Below are positions 1 to 8,831 of a DNA stretch of 49,487 nucleotides, one piece after another. Source of the stretch: a bacterium (GTDB taxonomy: Bacteria > Gemmatimonadota > Gemmatimonadetes > Gemmatimonadales > Gemmatimonadaceae); the NCBI GenBank assembly GCA_021802745.1, contig JAJZRK010000002.1, forward strand, positions 1 to 49,487, read 5' to 3'. Below the pieces are notes generated by a model. It did no database searches and was not told the DNA's origin. It saw nothing but the letters and a program-made list of their open reading frames with translations. How positions within the stretch are numbered: position 1 is the stretch's first letter; each line of letters starts with the position of its first letter. A program made the position numbers and the translations under genes.

Positions 1-1
1 C

Positions 2-760
2 AAGCCGGTGCGCGCCGGCGACCAGTTCTGTCCGCGCTGCGGCGCCAAGCGAGCGGGCGCCACGCCACCGACGCCGCCCGGCGGCACCGCCGTCTTCTCG
101 GCGCGCGCCACCCAGAGCGGCCCCAAGCTCGCCCTGCTCGGCGACACGGGCGAGGTGACGCAGCACTTCACGCTCGGCGCGGGCGAGGGGATTGTGGGCC
201 GCGTGGACGGCGAGATCAAGTTTCCCGATGACGTCTTCATGAGCCCCGTGCACGCGCAGTTCGCCGTGCGCGAGGGGCAGGTGTATGTGCGCGACCTCGG
301 GTCACGCAACGGCACATGGGTCTTCCTCGACGCGCCGCAGAAGCTCGCCGACGGCGACGCGGTGCTCGTGGGCTCGCAGATCCTGCGCTTCAAGCGACTC
401 GGCTATCCGGGGCCCAACCCGCCCGAGGCCGATTCGACGCGGCGGCTCGGATCGCTGCTGCCGCACGGCGACATCGCGGTGCTGCAGCAGTTGCGCGCCG
501 ACCAGTCGGTGCGCGACTCGCTGCACCTGAGCCCCGGACGGTCGGTCTTCCTCGGGCGCGACAAGGGCGACTGGGTCTTTCCGTATGACCAGACGATGAG
601 CGGCACGCACGCCGAGATCCGCAACGAGGACATGGACTTCGTGCTGCTCGACGCCGGCAGCCGCAACGGCGTGGCCGTGTCGGTGCGCGGCGAGCGCGCC
701 GTGCGCGTTGGACAGCGCGTGCTGATGGGCGACCAGATTCTGCGACTGGAGAGCATGTGA
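2..760 (+). CDS. Zinc-ribbon, double FHA-domain protein (5' end cut by window)
   Basis: A phosphothreonine-reading adaptor, probably cytoplasmic. The frame is open to the window edge and begins with the end of a zinc ribbon (a CPRCGAK pair), so the true start with the first Cys pair probably lies just outside. Two FHA domains follow: one near residues 50-105 (GRVDG, SPVHAQF, GSRNGTW) and one near 175-245 (GRDKGDW, SGTHAEI, GSRNGVA). Each keeps the Gly-Arg, Ser-x-x-His and Asn signatures of phosphopeptide binding. There is no membrane segment. The stop overlaps the kinase start by 4 nt (GTGA), so the two are co-translated. The domains and operon position are seen; binding of phosphorylated kinase is inference from the family. 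Confidence 0.9.
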   Translation, partial: KPVRAGDQFCPRCGAKRAGATPPTPPGGTAVFSARATQSGPKLALLGDTGEVTQHFTLGAGEGIVGRVDGEIKFPDDVFMSPVHAQFAVREGQVYVRDLGSRNGTWVFLDAPQKLADGDAVLVGSQILRFKRLGYPGPNPPEADSTRRLGSLLPHGDIAVLQQLRADQSVRDSLHLSPGRSVFLGRDKGDWVFPYDQTMSGTHAEIRNEDMDFVLLDAGSRNGVAVSVRGERAVRVGQRVLMGDQILRLESM

Positions 761-2448
761 GCGACCAGAAGATCTGCCCGACCTGCGGAACGGAGTATCC
801 GCTCAGCGAGCGGTTCTGCCCGCGCGACGGCACGGCGCTGCGCAGCGCCAGCGCCAGCACCGACCTGATGGGCACCGTGGTGGCCGACCGCTACCACATC
901 CTGAAGAAGCTCGGCGAAGGCGGCATGGGCCAGGTGTATCTGGCCGAGCACGTGAAGATGGGGCGCAAGAGCGCGCTGAAGGTGATGAACCCCGGGATGA
1001 ACCAGGACGCCGACGCCATTGCGCGGTTCAACCGCGAAGCGTCGAACGCCAGCCGCCTGAACCATCCGAACATCTGCGCCATCTACGATTTCGGCGAGAC
1101 GCCCGACGGGCTCATCTACCTCGCGATGGAGTTCATCGAGGGAACGTCGCTCACCTCGCTCGTCGAGAAGAACGGGGCGCTGCCGCCGGCGCGCGCCGCG
1201 AGCATCATCCACCAGAGCGCCGACGCGCTGCAGGTGGCGCATGACGCGGGGATCGTGCATCGCGACCTGAAGCCCGACAACATCATGATCGCAAAGAACC
1301 GTGACGGCACGGACCTCGCGAAGGTGGTGGACTTCGGCATCGCCAAGGCGCACAGCAGCGACGCGCAGAAGGTGACGAAGACGGGCATGGTCGTGGGGAC
1401 GCCCGAGTACATGAGCCCCGAGCAGTTGTCGGGCGACAAGCTCGACGGGCGCAGCGACATCTACTCTCTCGCCCTCGTCGCGTTCAACTGCCTCACCGGC
1501 ACGCTGCCGTTCCCCAGCGATTCGGCGCAGGAAGCGATGATCGCGCGCCTCATCGAGCAGCCCAAGACGCTGGCCGAGATGAAGCCCGACGTCGCGTGGC
1601 CCACCGAGGTGCAGGCGGTGATGGACAAGGCGCTGGCGCGCGATGCCAACGAGCGCTACCAGAGCGCGGCGCAGTTTGGCCGTGAACTATGGGCCGCGTG
1701 CGAGAGCATGCCGTCCACGCAGGCGGCCGAAGCTGGCACACAGGTGCTGAGCGCGCCCGCGTCGGCGGCTGCGGGTGTGCCGAAGACGCGCGTGGCGACG
1801 CCGGGCGAGGGCGGACGGACAGTGGCCGCGCCGTCGCCGGTGGCGAGCGCGCCTGCCGCGGCTGCGCCGTCGTCCGTTGCTGTCAAGAAATCGAACACGC
1901 CGATGATCGCCGCCGCTGTGATCGGGATCGCAGTCCTGGGGGGTGGCGGCTACTTTATGTTGAAGTCTGCCGGCAAGGCGCCCGACACACCGATGTCAGC
2001 GGACAGCAGCGCGGTGACGCAGCCGCCGGCGTCGCAGCCGCAGTCGGCCGCGCCGTCGACGTTGCCGGCGACGAAGCAAGGCGGCGTGACGGAGTTGAAG
2101 ACGCCCGTGAATCCGGCGGGTGGAGGGAGTCGTACGCAGGGAGGGGCGGCTCCGCAGGCGGCGGTGCCGAGTGCGGATCCGGTGGCAACGTGGATGCCGA
2201 TCGTGTTGAGCGGCAACATGACCAAGGGTGAAGCGAATACTGTCGTCAGCACGTTCCAGCCGTTGGCGCCCACGTTCTCGGGAGCAAAGCAGGCATCCGC
2301 GTACTTCATGCTCGGCATGGCGCACATGAAGCTGAATCTCGAGAACAGCGATGAGTACTGTCCGCTCCTGCAGCGCGCCGATGGGAAGCTCGCCGATGCC
2401 GAAGCCCGCAATCAACTGAAGGCTGCCCTCATTAACTGCACCCCGTGA
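757..2448 (+). CDS. Membrane Ser/Thr protein kinase (PknB/Hanks type) with N-terminal zinc ribbon
   Basis: Transfers phosphate from ATP to Ser/Thr of target proteins. An N-terminal ribbon (CPTCGTEYPL, then FCPRDG) precedes a complete kinase domain at about residues 45-310: glycine loop LGEGGMGQVYLAE, the Lys in SALKVMN, catalytic loop HRDLKPDN, VDFGIA, and the APE-like region GTPEYMSPEQ. A Pro/Ala/Ser-rich linker leads to one membrane segment near residues 381-402. A roughly 160-residue extracytoplasmic tail with no recognised sensor domain ends the protein. The GTG start overlaps the upstream FHA gene, and the stop overlaps the phosphatase start, both by GTGA. With FHA and PP2C neighbours this is the writer of a local phospho-signalling operon. 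Confidence 0.95.
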   Translation: MSDQKICPTCGTEYPLSERFCPRDGTALRSASASTDLMGTVVADRYHILKKLGEGGMGQVYLAEHVKMGRKSALKVMNPGMNQDADAIARFNREASNASRLNHPNICAIYDFGETPDGLIYLAMEFIEGTSLTSLVEKNGALPPARAASIIHQSADALQVAHDAGIVHRDLKPDNIMIAKNRDGTDLAKVVDFGIAKAHSSDAQKVTKTGMVVGTPEYMSPEQLSGDKLDGRSDIYSLALVAFNCLTGTLPFPSDSAQEAMIARLIEQPKTLAEMKPDVAWPTEVQAVMDKALARDANERYQSAAQFGRELWAACESMPSTQAAEAGTQVLSAPASAAAGVPKTRVATPGEGGRTVAAPSPVASAPAAAAPSSVAVKKSNTPMIAAAVIGIAVLGGGGYFMLKSAGKAPDTPMSADSSAVTQPPASQPQSAAPSTLPATKQGGVTELKTPVNPAGGGSRTQGGAAPQAAVPSADPVATWMPIVLSGNMTKGEANTVVSTFQPLAPTFSGAKQASAYFMLGMAHMKLNLENSDEYCPLLQRADGKLADAEARNQLKAALINCTP

Positions 2449-3608
2449 CTGCCCCTTCCCCCCGCGACATCATCGTCCACGTCTTCGGACGCACGGACGT
2501 CGGCCGCACGCGCGAGCACAACGAGGATTCGTTCGTCGTCGCCGACCTGACGACGATGAATGCCACGCTGCAGCCCGAGGTGCGCGAGCACCGGCCAGGC
2601 AAGCGAGGCTCGCTATTCATGGTGGCCGACGGCATGGGCGGCGCCGCGGCTGGTGAAGTGGCGAGCCAGATGGCCACCGAGGTGGTGCTCGAGGAACTCG
2701 ACACGTGGTGGCGGCGCTCGGAGTCCACCGACCCGGACACGTTCGCGTCGGCGCTGCGCAAGGCCGTGGAGGCCGCCAACGCGCGCATCCACCGCTACGC
2801 GCTCGACCATCCCGAGAATCGCGGGATGGGCACGACGACGACGATCGCCGCGGTGCTCGATGACAAGCTCTACCTCTGCCAGGTCGGCGACAGCCGCGGC
2901 TATTTGGTGCGCAACGGCGTCGCGATCCAGGTGACGAAGGACCAGTCGCTCGTGCAGCGCCTCATTGACGCGGGCGAGTTGACCGCCGAGGAAGCCGAGG
3001 TGAGCGAGCGCCGCAACATCATCCTGCAGGCGCTTGGCCCCGAGCCGCAGGTGAAGGTGGACCTCACCGTGCAGCAGATCCGCCGCGGCGACACGCTGGT
3101 GGTCTGCAGCGACGGCATGTCGGGACAGATGCGCACGCCCGACATTGCGCGCATCGTCACCGAGCAGTCGCCCGACCTGATGGCGACATGCAAGTCGCTC
3201 ATTGACCTGGCCAACGAGAACGGCGGCCCCGACAACATCACGGTGATCACGGCGCGGTTCGAGGGCAGCGGCCTGCTGCCGCCCGAGACCGCCGACTTCG
3301 TGGGGCACCAGCCGTATGTGTCGCCCGCCGAGGCGCGGGCGACAATGCCGGTGAGCGCGGCGACGATCGCCGAGTCCATGCAGGACGCGGAACTCATGGA
3401 ACTGTCGCTCGTCACCACCGCGGAAAACGAAATTCCGATCGCGCCCAACCACGAGGCGGCCAACGCGCGCACGACGGTGCCGCTGGCGCCATCGCCGGCG
3501 GATGGGCCGACGCGGCGGCTGAGCGTGGCGCAACTCCGCCTCATCTTCGGCGGGCTCACCGTGCTGGTGGCGGCGTGGCTCGCGTGGGTCTACCTGATCA
3601 AGGGCTGA
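2445..3608 (+). CDS. PP2C-family Ser/Thr phosphatase with C-terminal membrane anchor
   Basis: A Mn/Mg-dependent phosphatase expected to reverse the upstream kinase. PP2C motifs appear in order: RTREHNEDSF (metal-binding Asp), VADGMGGAAAGEVAS, GMGTTTT, VGDSRGY, CSDGMSG and GGPDNITV. The catalytic domain ends near residue 270. About 90 polar residues follow, then a single hydrophobic helix at the extreme C-terminus (about 364-386) with a short LIKG tail, so this is a tail-anchored enzyme facing the cytoplasm. The GTG start overlaps the kinase stop by 4 nt. The tail anchor would hold the phosphatase in the same membrane as the kinase. Function is secure from motifs; substrate pairing is inferred from gene order. 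Confidence 0.94.
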   Translation: MTAPSPRDIIVHVFGRTDVGRTREHNEDSFVVADLTTMNATLQPEVREHRPGKRGSLFMVADGMGGAAAGEVASQMATEVVLEELDTWWRRSESTDPDTFASALRKAVEAANARIHRYALDHPENRGMGTTTTIAAVLDDKLYLCQVGDSRGYLVRNGVAIQVTKDQSLVQRLIDAGELTAEEAEVSERRNIILQALGPEPQVKVDLTVQQIRRGDTLVVCSDGMSGQMRTPDIARIVTEQSPDLMATCKSLIDLANENGGPDNITVITARFEGSGLLPPETADFVGHQPYVSPAEARATMPVSAATIAESMQDAELMELSLVTTAENEIPIAPNHEAANARTTVPLAPSPADGPTRRLSVAQLRLIFGGLTVLVAAWLAWVYLIKG

Positions 3609-3615
3609 CGCCGAC

Positions 3616-5049
3616 ATGGCCATCGAGCTCCGCATCACGAGCGGTGCACGCGCGGGTGCTCGCGAGACCTTCACGAAGTCGGTGATCGCCATCGGGCGCC
3701 ACCCGATGAGCGACCTGCGCCTCGACACCGAAAAGGACCTCGACGTCTCGGGGCGCCACGCCGAGATTCGCGTCGTCGGCAGCACCGCGACCATCCGCGA
3801 CGTCGGCAGCAGCAACGGCACCAAGGTGAACGGCCAGCCGCTGGTGGGCGAACGCGCGCTCTTCGAGGGCGACGTGATCACGCTCGGCGGCGTGGCGGGC
3901 GCGTCGCTCGAGTATCACCTGGTGTATGAAGCCGCGCCCGCGCCGGTGGCGGCAGCTGCGCCGCCGCCCACGACTGCCGCTGCGGCGCGCTCGGCACCCG
4001 CCTCACCCGCCGCACCCGCGGACGCGAAGCCGGCTCCGCCGCGCCGCGACACGACCGCGCGGATCGCCGAAGCCGTGGAGGAGCAGACCGGGAAACTGCG
4101 GCGTGTGCTGTACCTGTTTGGCGCCGCCGTCGTCATCGTGGGGCTCGGGCTCGCGTGGTTGAGCCGCGAAGGCTCCAAGGCCGACCGCGCGACCATCGAG
4201 CAGCTGTTGAAGGAGCTGCAAGCGCAGAACACCGCCATCGCGCAGCTGCGCGGCAGCGCCAGCGCCAACGGGCTGACCAACGAGGTGGGGCGCATTTCGC
4301 ACGAGCGCGATTCGCTGCTCACCGTGCTGCGCCAGGGCGGCGACAAGGCGGCGGTGACGCAGCGCATCGCCGAACTCAGCGCGCAGCAGTCGGCGGCGGG
4401 CGCGGTAAGCAAGGTGGACTACGAGCGCATCGCGGCGCAGAACACCCCGGCGGTGGTGTTCATCGTTGTGCAGCACGGCGACGACATCGAGGGCGGCTCG
4501 GGATTTGGCGTCACGCGCGACGGCATCATCGTCACCAACCGGCATGTCGTGCAGGGGCCGGGGGGCGACGCCGTGCCGTCGCGGATTGCGGTGCAGTACC
4601 ACGGCACCAAGCGCTGGCTGCCGGCGCGGCTGCTGAAGGTCTCGACCACCGACGACCTCGCGTTCATCAAGGTGGATGCACCTGGCGCGTTCCCGATCGT
4701 GCTGGGAGTGAGCCCGAGCGATCGTGTGCGCCCCGGCGCGCCGATTGCGATCGTGGGTTATCCGCTCGGCAACGAGACGGCCGGGATGGGCGGCTCGATT
4801 GACACGATGACGGCGCGCGCCACGCTGACGGCGGGGATCGTGAGCAAGTCGGTGCCCGACATCCTGCAGGTGGACGCGTACGTGGCGCACGGGTCGAGCG
4901 GGAGTCCCGTCCTCGACCAGCGCGGCCTCGTGGTTGGCGTGGTGTACGGCGGGCCAACCGAGGCCGCGGGGCGCATTGTGTACAGCGTGCCTGCCGACCG
5001 GCTCATCGCGCAGTTGCCGGGTGAGGCGGCGGGGGTGGTGAAACCTTAG
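3616..5049 (+). CDS. FHA-domain, membrane-anchored trypsin-like (HtrA/DegP-like) serine protease
   Basis: An N-terminal cytoplasmic FHA domain (about residues 20-75: GRHPMSDLRL, SGRHAEI, GSSNGTKV) is followed by a Pro/Ala-rich linker and one membrane helix near 165-183. A predicted coiled coil (about 190-260) and an extracytoplasmic trypsin-like domain complete it. The catalytic triad is visible: His in VTNRHVVQG, Asp in DDLAFIKVD, Ser in HGSSGSPVL. No PDZ domain is present, unlike typical DegP. The ATG lies 7 nt after the phosphatase stop, so it is the fourth gene of the kinase operon. The layout suggests phosphorylation sensed inside by FHA is coupled to proteolysis outside; that coupling is inference. 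Confidence 0.9.
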   Translation: MAIELRITSGARAGARETFTKSVIAIGRHPMSDLRLDTEKDLDVSGRHAEIRVVGSTATIRDVGSSNGTKVNGQPLVGERALFEGDVITLGGVAGASLEYHLVYEAAPAPVAAAAPPPTTAAAARSAPASPAAPADAKPAPPRRDTTARIAEAVEEQTGKLRRVLYLFGAAVVIVGLGLAWLSREGSKADRATIEQLLKELQAQNTAIAQLRGSASANGLTNEVGRISHERDSLLTVLRQGGDKAAVTQRIAELSAQQSAAGAVSKVDYERIAAQNTPAVVFIVVQHGDDIEGGSGFGVTRDGIIVTNRHVVQGPGGDAVPSRIAVQYHGTKRWLPARLLKVSTTDDLAFIKVDAPGAFPIVLGVSPSDRVRPGAPIAIVGYPLGNETAGMGGSIDTMTARATLTAGIVSKSVPDILQVDAYVAHGSSGSPVLDQRGLVVGVVYGGPTEAAGRIVYSVPADRLIAQLPGEAAGVVKP

Positions 5050-5083
5050 CTGGCTCGCGCCGCTTGGCTGCCTTGAACTGCAT

Positions 5084-5211
5084 ACCACAAAGGCGCGAGG
5101 ACACGAAGGGCACGAAGAGGATTCTGGGGAACAACAGCGCGCGACGCAGAAACCTGCGCCGCGTGCAGTCGTTCCCCAAAGATTCCTTCGTGCCCTTCGT
5201 GTCTTTGTGGT
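5084..5211. repeat. Intergenic long inverted repeat, ACCACAAAG family (copy 1)
   Basis: The outer arms are ACCACAAAG and CTTTGTGGT, continuing inward as GGACACGAAGGGCACGAAG against CTTCGTGCCCTTCGTGTC, with a further inner pairing of CTGGGGAAC and GTTCCCCA. It fills the gap between two convergent genes, the FHA-protease and nagZ. A second copy with the same arms lies at 11248-11377. It contains no credible gene. It may act as a bidirectional terminator or be a MITE/REP-like dispersed element. Confidence 0.85.
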
Positions 5212-5223
5212 GTGCAGTTGCCG

Positions 5224-6672
5224 TTACGAAACCAGCGCCCGCGCCGCGGCTTCCTGCATGCCCTTGTCGCCGGCCCAGGCGCAGAGGAGGTGCGCGGCGT
5301 CGGGGAGTTCGGCCGCGAGACGCGGGTGCCCGAACAGCACGACGAGCGAGTCGCGCTTCAAAGTGCGCGCCGCCTGCACCGCGAGCCGCACGGTGAGGCG
5401 CGACTGCGGCGTGAGGCTCACGTGCCCCTTGCCGGCGAGCACGTCGGCAAAGACGGCGATGATGAGCACGCCTTCGCCGGCCTCCGTCGCCCCCGGCACC
5501 ACCGTGACGCCGCGCCCCAACGCTTCCAGCGCCTTGATGAACGTCCAGCGCGACGGCGCCGCGCTCGCCGGATCGTCGTCCACCACCACCACCTCGCAGG
5601 TGGGGGGCACCCACGGAATGCGCCCGCGCACGACGCGCAACACCCGGTCGCTCACCTGCTTGGCCCACGTGCGGTCATCGAGCGTGGGGCCGCGCAGGTC
5701 GGGGAGCCATCGCCCCCACGTGGCCCACCAGTCGCGGCGCGCGCGCGACGCGGCGAGGCCTTCAGCGTCGAGACGCCCGTCCGCCACGGCGTCCGCGAGC
5801 GCCTGCACGACGAGCGCGGGATCGGTGGGCGACAGCAGCAGGTCGCACCCCGCCGCGAGCGCGCCAACCGCCGCCGCGCTCTCGTCGTCGCTGGTGCGCA
5901 CCCCACGCATCTCGAGCGCGTCGGAGACAATGAGCCCGGCAAAGCCAAGTGACTCGCGCAGCAGCGCGATGGTCGGCGCCGAGCGTGTGGCCGGCCTTCC
6001 GTGGGGATCAATGGCCGAATACGCGACATGCGCCGTCATCACGCTCGCCACGCCGCTGTCCACGGCGGCACGGAACGGCACGAGGTCGCTGGCCATCAGC
6101 TCGGTGAGACTCTCCTCGAGCACGGGGAGTGCGAGGTGCGAGTCGGCCGTCGTGCGCCCGTGCCCGGGAAAATGCTTGGCACAGGCAAGCACGCTCTCCG
6201 CCTGGCAGGCGTCAATCCACTCGGCGGTGAACTCGGCCACGCGCGTGGCGTCGGCGCCAAAGCCGCGCGTGCCGACGATGGGATTGCCGTTGTCGAGGTC
6301 GAGGTCGCAGACGGGGCCGAGCGCCCAGTTGAGGCCCAGCTCGCGCGCGTCGCGCGCCGTGATGCGCGCCGCGCGGCGCACGACGTCGGGATCGCCGAGC
6401 GACGCCAGGGCGCCGGCGGGCGGAAACGAGACCGCGCCGGGAAACCGCTCGCCGGCGCCGCGCTCGACGTCGGCGCCGACGAGCAGCGGCACCGGCGAGT
6501 GCGCGTGCAAGGCGCGCGCGAGCTGCGACACCTCATAGCGCGGCCCGCCGCGAATGAGAAAGCCGCCCACGCCGAGGGCGAGGGCCTGGTCAATGGCCTC
6601 GCGCGTCCCCGCCCATCCGAGGTCGCGATCCCAGCCGATCGCGGCAATGATGTGCTGGCCCAGCTCCTTCAT
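5224..6672 (-). CDS. nagZ: Beta-N-acetylhexosaminidase NagZ (GH3)
   Basis: Removes N-acetylglucosamine from muropeptides during cell-wall recycling, normally in the cytoplasm. The GH3 core holds the NagZ signature KHFPGHGRTTADSH, whose His/Asp dyad acts as general acid-base, and the nucleophile region SDALEMRGV. I set the start at MKELGQHIIAAI because the fold begins there; the frame is open further upstream but only as antisense to anmK. The protein is 482 residues, longer than the roughly 340 of E. coli NagZ, with a C-terminal extension of about 130 residues resembling the second domain of two-domain GH3 enzymes. It is last in the murQ-anmK-nagZ operon, 8 nt after anmK. No signal peptide is seen. 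Confidence 0.92.
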   Translation of the reverse strand: MKELGQHIIAAIGWDRDLGWAGTREAIDQALALGVGGFLIRGGPRYEVSQLARALHAHSPVPLLVGADVERGAGERFPGAVSFPPAGALASLGDPDVVRRAARITARDARELGLNWALGPVCDLDLDNGNPIVGTRGFGADATRVAEFTAEWIDACQAESVLACAKHFPGHGRTTADSHLALPVLEESLTELMASDLVPFRAAVDSGVASVMTAHVAYSAIDPHGRPATRSAPTIALLRESLGFAGLIVSDALEMRGVRTSDDESAAAVGALAAGCDLLLSPTDPALVVQALADAVADGRLDAEGLAASRARRDWWATWGRWLPDLRGPTLDDRTWAKQVSDRVLRVVRGRIPWVPPTCEVVVVDDDPASAAPSRWTFIKALEALGRGVTVVPGATEAGEGVLIIAVFADVLAGKGHVSLTPQSRLTVRLAVQAARTLKRDSLVVLFGHPRLAAELPDAAHLLCAWAGDKGMQEAAARALVS

Positions 6673-6680
6673 CGGCGCGC

Positions 6681-7862
6681 TCAGGCGGGCGTGAGCGTGC
6701 CGAGCACGCGCGGGCCGCGCGCGCCGGTGCAGGCGGGCACATTGCCCGGCAGGCCCCGCAGGTGCAGCCAGCCGAGGAAGGCGAATGCCACCGCTTCCTT
6801 GGCGTCGCCGTCGAAGAAGAGCGCGTCGAACTGCCTCACCGCGCGCGGCGCCATCAGCGCCTCGAGCCGGCGCACGAGGGCGGGATTGCGCGCGCCGCCC
6901 CCGGAGACGACGAGGTCGGCCACGGGCTCGGGTATGAAGCGCTCGAAGGCGAGGGCAATGCTGCGCGCGGTGAGTTCCACCGCCGTCGCCACGATGTCCT
7001 CGTCGCTGCAGGCGGCGCGGGCGGCGCGGCACGTCGCCATGAAGTCGGCGACGTACGCGGGCGTGAAGAGTTCGCGCCCGGTACTCTTGGGGGGCGGCGC
7101 GCTGAAGTACGGATGCGACAGCGCGTCGTCCACGACTGGCGCGATGGCCGAGCCCGCCAGCGCGAGACGGCCATCCACGTCGTATGGGAGTTCCGGACGG
7201 AGCGCGCGCACGACGGCGTCCATGATGCCCACGCCCGGCCCCGTGTCGAAGGCGCGCGTGCCCGGTACGCCGCCGCCCGGCGGGACGACGGTCACGTTGC
7301 CGATGCCGCCAATGTTCTGCAGGGCGCGCCAATCGGACCCGGCAAAGAGCAGCGCGTCGGCAATGGGGACGAGCGGCGCTCCCTGCCCACCGGCGGCGAC
7401 GTCGCGCGTGCGGAAGTCGGCGATGACCGGGCGTCCCGTGCGCTCGGCGATCACCGCCGGCTGGCCGAACTGCCACGTGGCGCGCGGCGCATCGTGCCAG
7501 ACCGTGTGGCCGTGCGACGCGACGGCGTCCACGTCGTTGCGTGCGAGTCCGCTCTCGGCAATGGCCGCCACGGCGGCGGCGCCCAGCCGGTCGCCGAGTT
7601 CGAAGTCGAGGCGGGTGTAGTCGCCCGGATGGGTCGGCGCGGCGATGGCGCCCAGCAGGCGCGCGCGAAAGTCGGCGTCGTACGACTGCTGCACGAAGGC
7701 CAGCAGCTCGGGGAGCGGGCGGTCGTCGTGCGCGCCCGGAATGAAGCGCACGACGGCGGCGCTGATGCCGTCGTGCGACGTGCCCGACATCAGCCCCACG
7801 AGGACGAGGGGGCGACTGGGTGCGCCGGCGGCGCGCGCCGCGGCGGCCGACGCCTCGCTCAC
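6681..7862 (-). CDS. anmK: Anhydro-N-acetylmuramic acid kinase AnmK
   Basis: Opens and phosphorylates 1,6-anhydro-MurNAc to MurNAc-6-phosphate, the substrate of MurQ encoded just upstream. Visible motifs are the ATP-binding GLMSGTSHDGISAAVV near residue 25, ALQNIGGIGNVT, FDTGPGVGIMD (containing the catalytic Asp region) and VVSGGGARNP. At 393 residues it is slightly longer than the usual 370, mainly by an N-terminal Ala-rich stretch. The GTG start overlaps the murQ stop by 4 nt (GTGA), which decides the start. A cytoplasmic recycling enzyme; identification is secure. Confidence 0.95.
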   Translation of the reverse strand: MSEASAAAARAAGAPSRPLVLVGLMSGTSHDGISAAVVRFIPGAHDDRPLPELLAFVQQSYDADFRARLLGAIAAPTHPGDYTRLDFELGDRLGAAAVAAIAESGLARNDVDAVASHGHTVWHDAPRATWQFGQPAVIAERTGRPVIADFRTRDVAAGGQGAPLVPIADALLFAGSDWRALQNIGGIGNVTVVPPGGGVPGTRAFDTGPGVGIMDAVVRALRPELPYDVDGRLALAGSAIAPVVDDALSHPYFSAPPPKSTGRELFTPAYVADFMATCRAARAACSDEDIVATAVELTARSIALAFERFIPEPVADLVVSGGGARNPALVRRLEALMAPRAVRQFDALFFDGDAKEAVAFAFLGWLHLRGLPGNVPACTGARGPRVLGTLTPA

Positions 7863-8773
7863 GTGCGCACCGGGGGCGGCGCGTCGGGAATGACGCGGCG
7901 GATCACGCCGCCGTGCTCGGCGAGCTGGCGGAGCGCTTCGTCGCGGCCGACACCGAGCTTCTGCATCACGATGGCCACCTTCACGCTCTTCCCCGCGTCG
8001 TCGAGCAGGGCGCGCGCTTCGTCGCGCGTGACGCCGCACACTTCGCGCAGGATGCGCTCGCTGCGATCCTCGAGCTTGGCGTTGGTGGCCTGCAGGTCCA
8101 CCATCAGGTTGCCGTAGGTCTTGCCGAGGCGGATCATCGCGCCGGTGGTGATGGTGTTGAGCACCAGCTTGGTGGCGGTGCCCGCCTTCATGCGGGTGGA
8201 GCCCGTGACCACCTCGGGGCCAGTGACGACGACGATGGCGACGTCGGCGGCGGCGAGCGTCTCGGGGGGCGGCGGCGAGCAGGCCACAATGGCCGTGCGC
8301 GTGCCGACGGCGCGGCCGTGCTCGAGCGCGGCACGCACGTAGGGCGTGGTGCCGCTGGCGGCGATGCCGATGACGAAGTCGCCGGCGCGCACGCCGGCGA
8401 GGTCGAGGTCGTCGCGCGCCCCCTGCGGGCGGTCTTCCGCCCCTTCCTGCGCGCGCGTCAGCGCGGGAAGGCCGCCGGCGATGATCCCCTGCACCATCTC
8501 GGGCTCGACGCCGAAGGTGGGCGGGCACTCGGAGGCGTCGAGCACGCCGAGCCGCCCCGAGGTGCCAGCGCCGACGTAGAACAGCCGGCCGCCGGCCCGG
8601 AAGGTCTCTTCGGCCATCCGCATCGCCCGCGCAATCTGCGCCGCCTGGGTGGCGACGGCCGCCGGGACCGTGGCGTCCTCGGCGTTCATGATCGCGACGA
8701 TCTCCTCGTGCGACGCCAGGTCAATCTCCGCGGTGCGCGGGTTGCGATGTTCGGTGATGCGCGGGTCGAGCAT
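7859..8773 (-). CDS. murQ: N-acetylmuramic acid 6-phosphate etherase MurQ
   Basis: Cleaves the lactyl ether of MurNAc-6-P to give GlcNAc-6-P and D-lactate. The SIS fold is clear: VGAGTSGRLGVLDASE, GIAASGTTPYVRAAL, and the signature STRMKAGTATKLVLNTITTGAM. The start at MLDPRITEHRNPRT gives 304 residues, matching the family (about 300). A longer frame upstream would only add non-conserved residues. First gene of the murQ-anmK-nagZ operon, which covers GlcNAc release, anhMurNAc phosphorylation and ether cleavage. No transporter such as AmpG is within view. Its start lies 58 bp from a divergent exported-protein gene. Confidence 0.95.
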   Translation of the reverse strand: MLDPRITEHRNPRTAEIDLASHEEIVAIMNAEDATVPAAVATQAAQIARAMRMAEETFRAGGRLFYVGAGTSGRLGVLDASECPPTFGVEPEMVQGIIAGGLPALTRAQEGAEDRPQGARDDLDLAGVRAGDFVIGIAASGTTPYVRAALEHGRAVGTRTAIVACSPPPPETLAAADVAIVVVTGPEVVTGSTRMKAGTATKLVLNTITTGAMIRLGKTYGNLMVDLQATNAKLEDRSERILREVCGVTRDEARALLDDAGKSVKVAIVMQKLGVGRDEALRQLAEHGGVIRRVIPDAPPPVRT

Positions 8774-8831
8774 GGGCAGAAGGGGGTGGCCGGCGGTGGA
8801 AGGCAACGGACTCTGTGCTAAGTTACTGGGC

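Noticed and set aside
5064..5396. Possible small gene across the first hairpin (peptides like FVPFVSLW)
   Set aside because: The peptide is just the translation of the inverted repeat arms, and the other arm gives the same peptide on the other strand.
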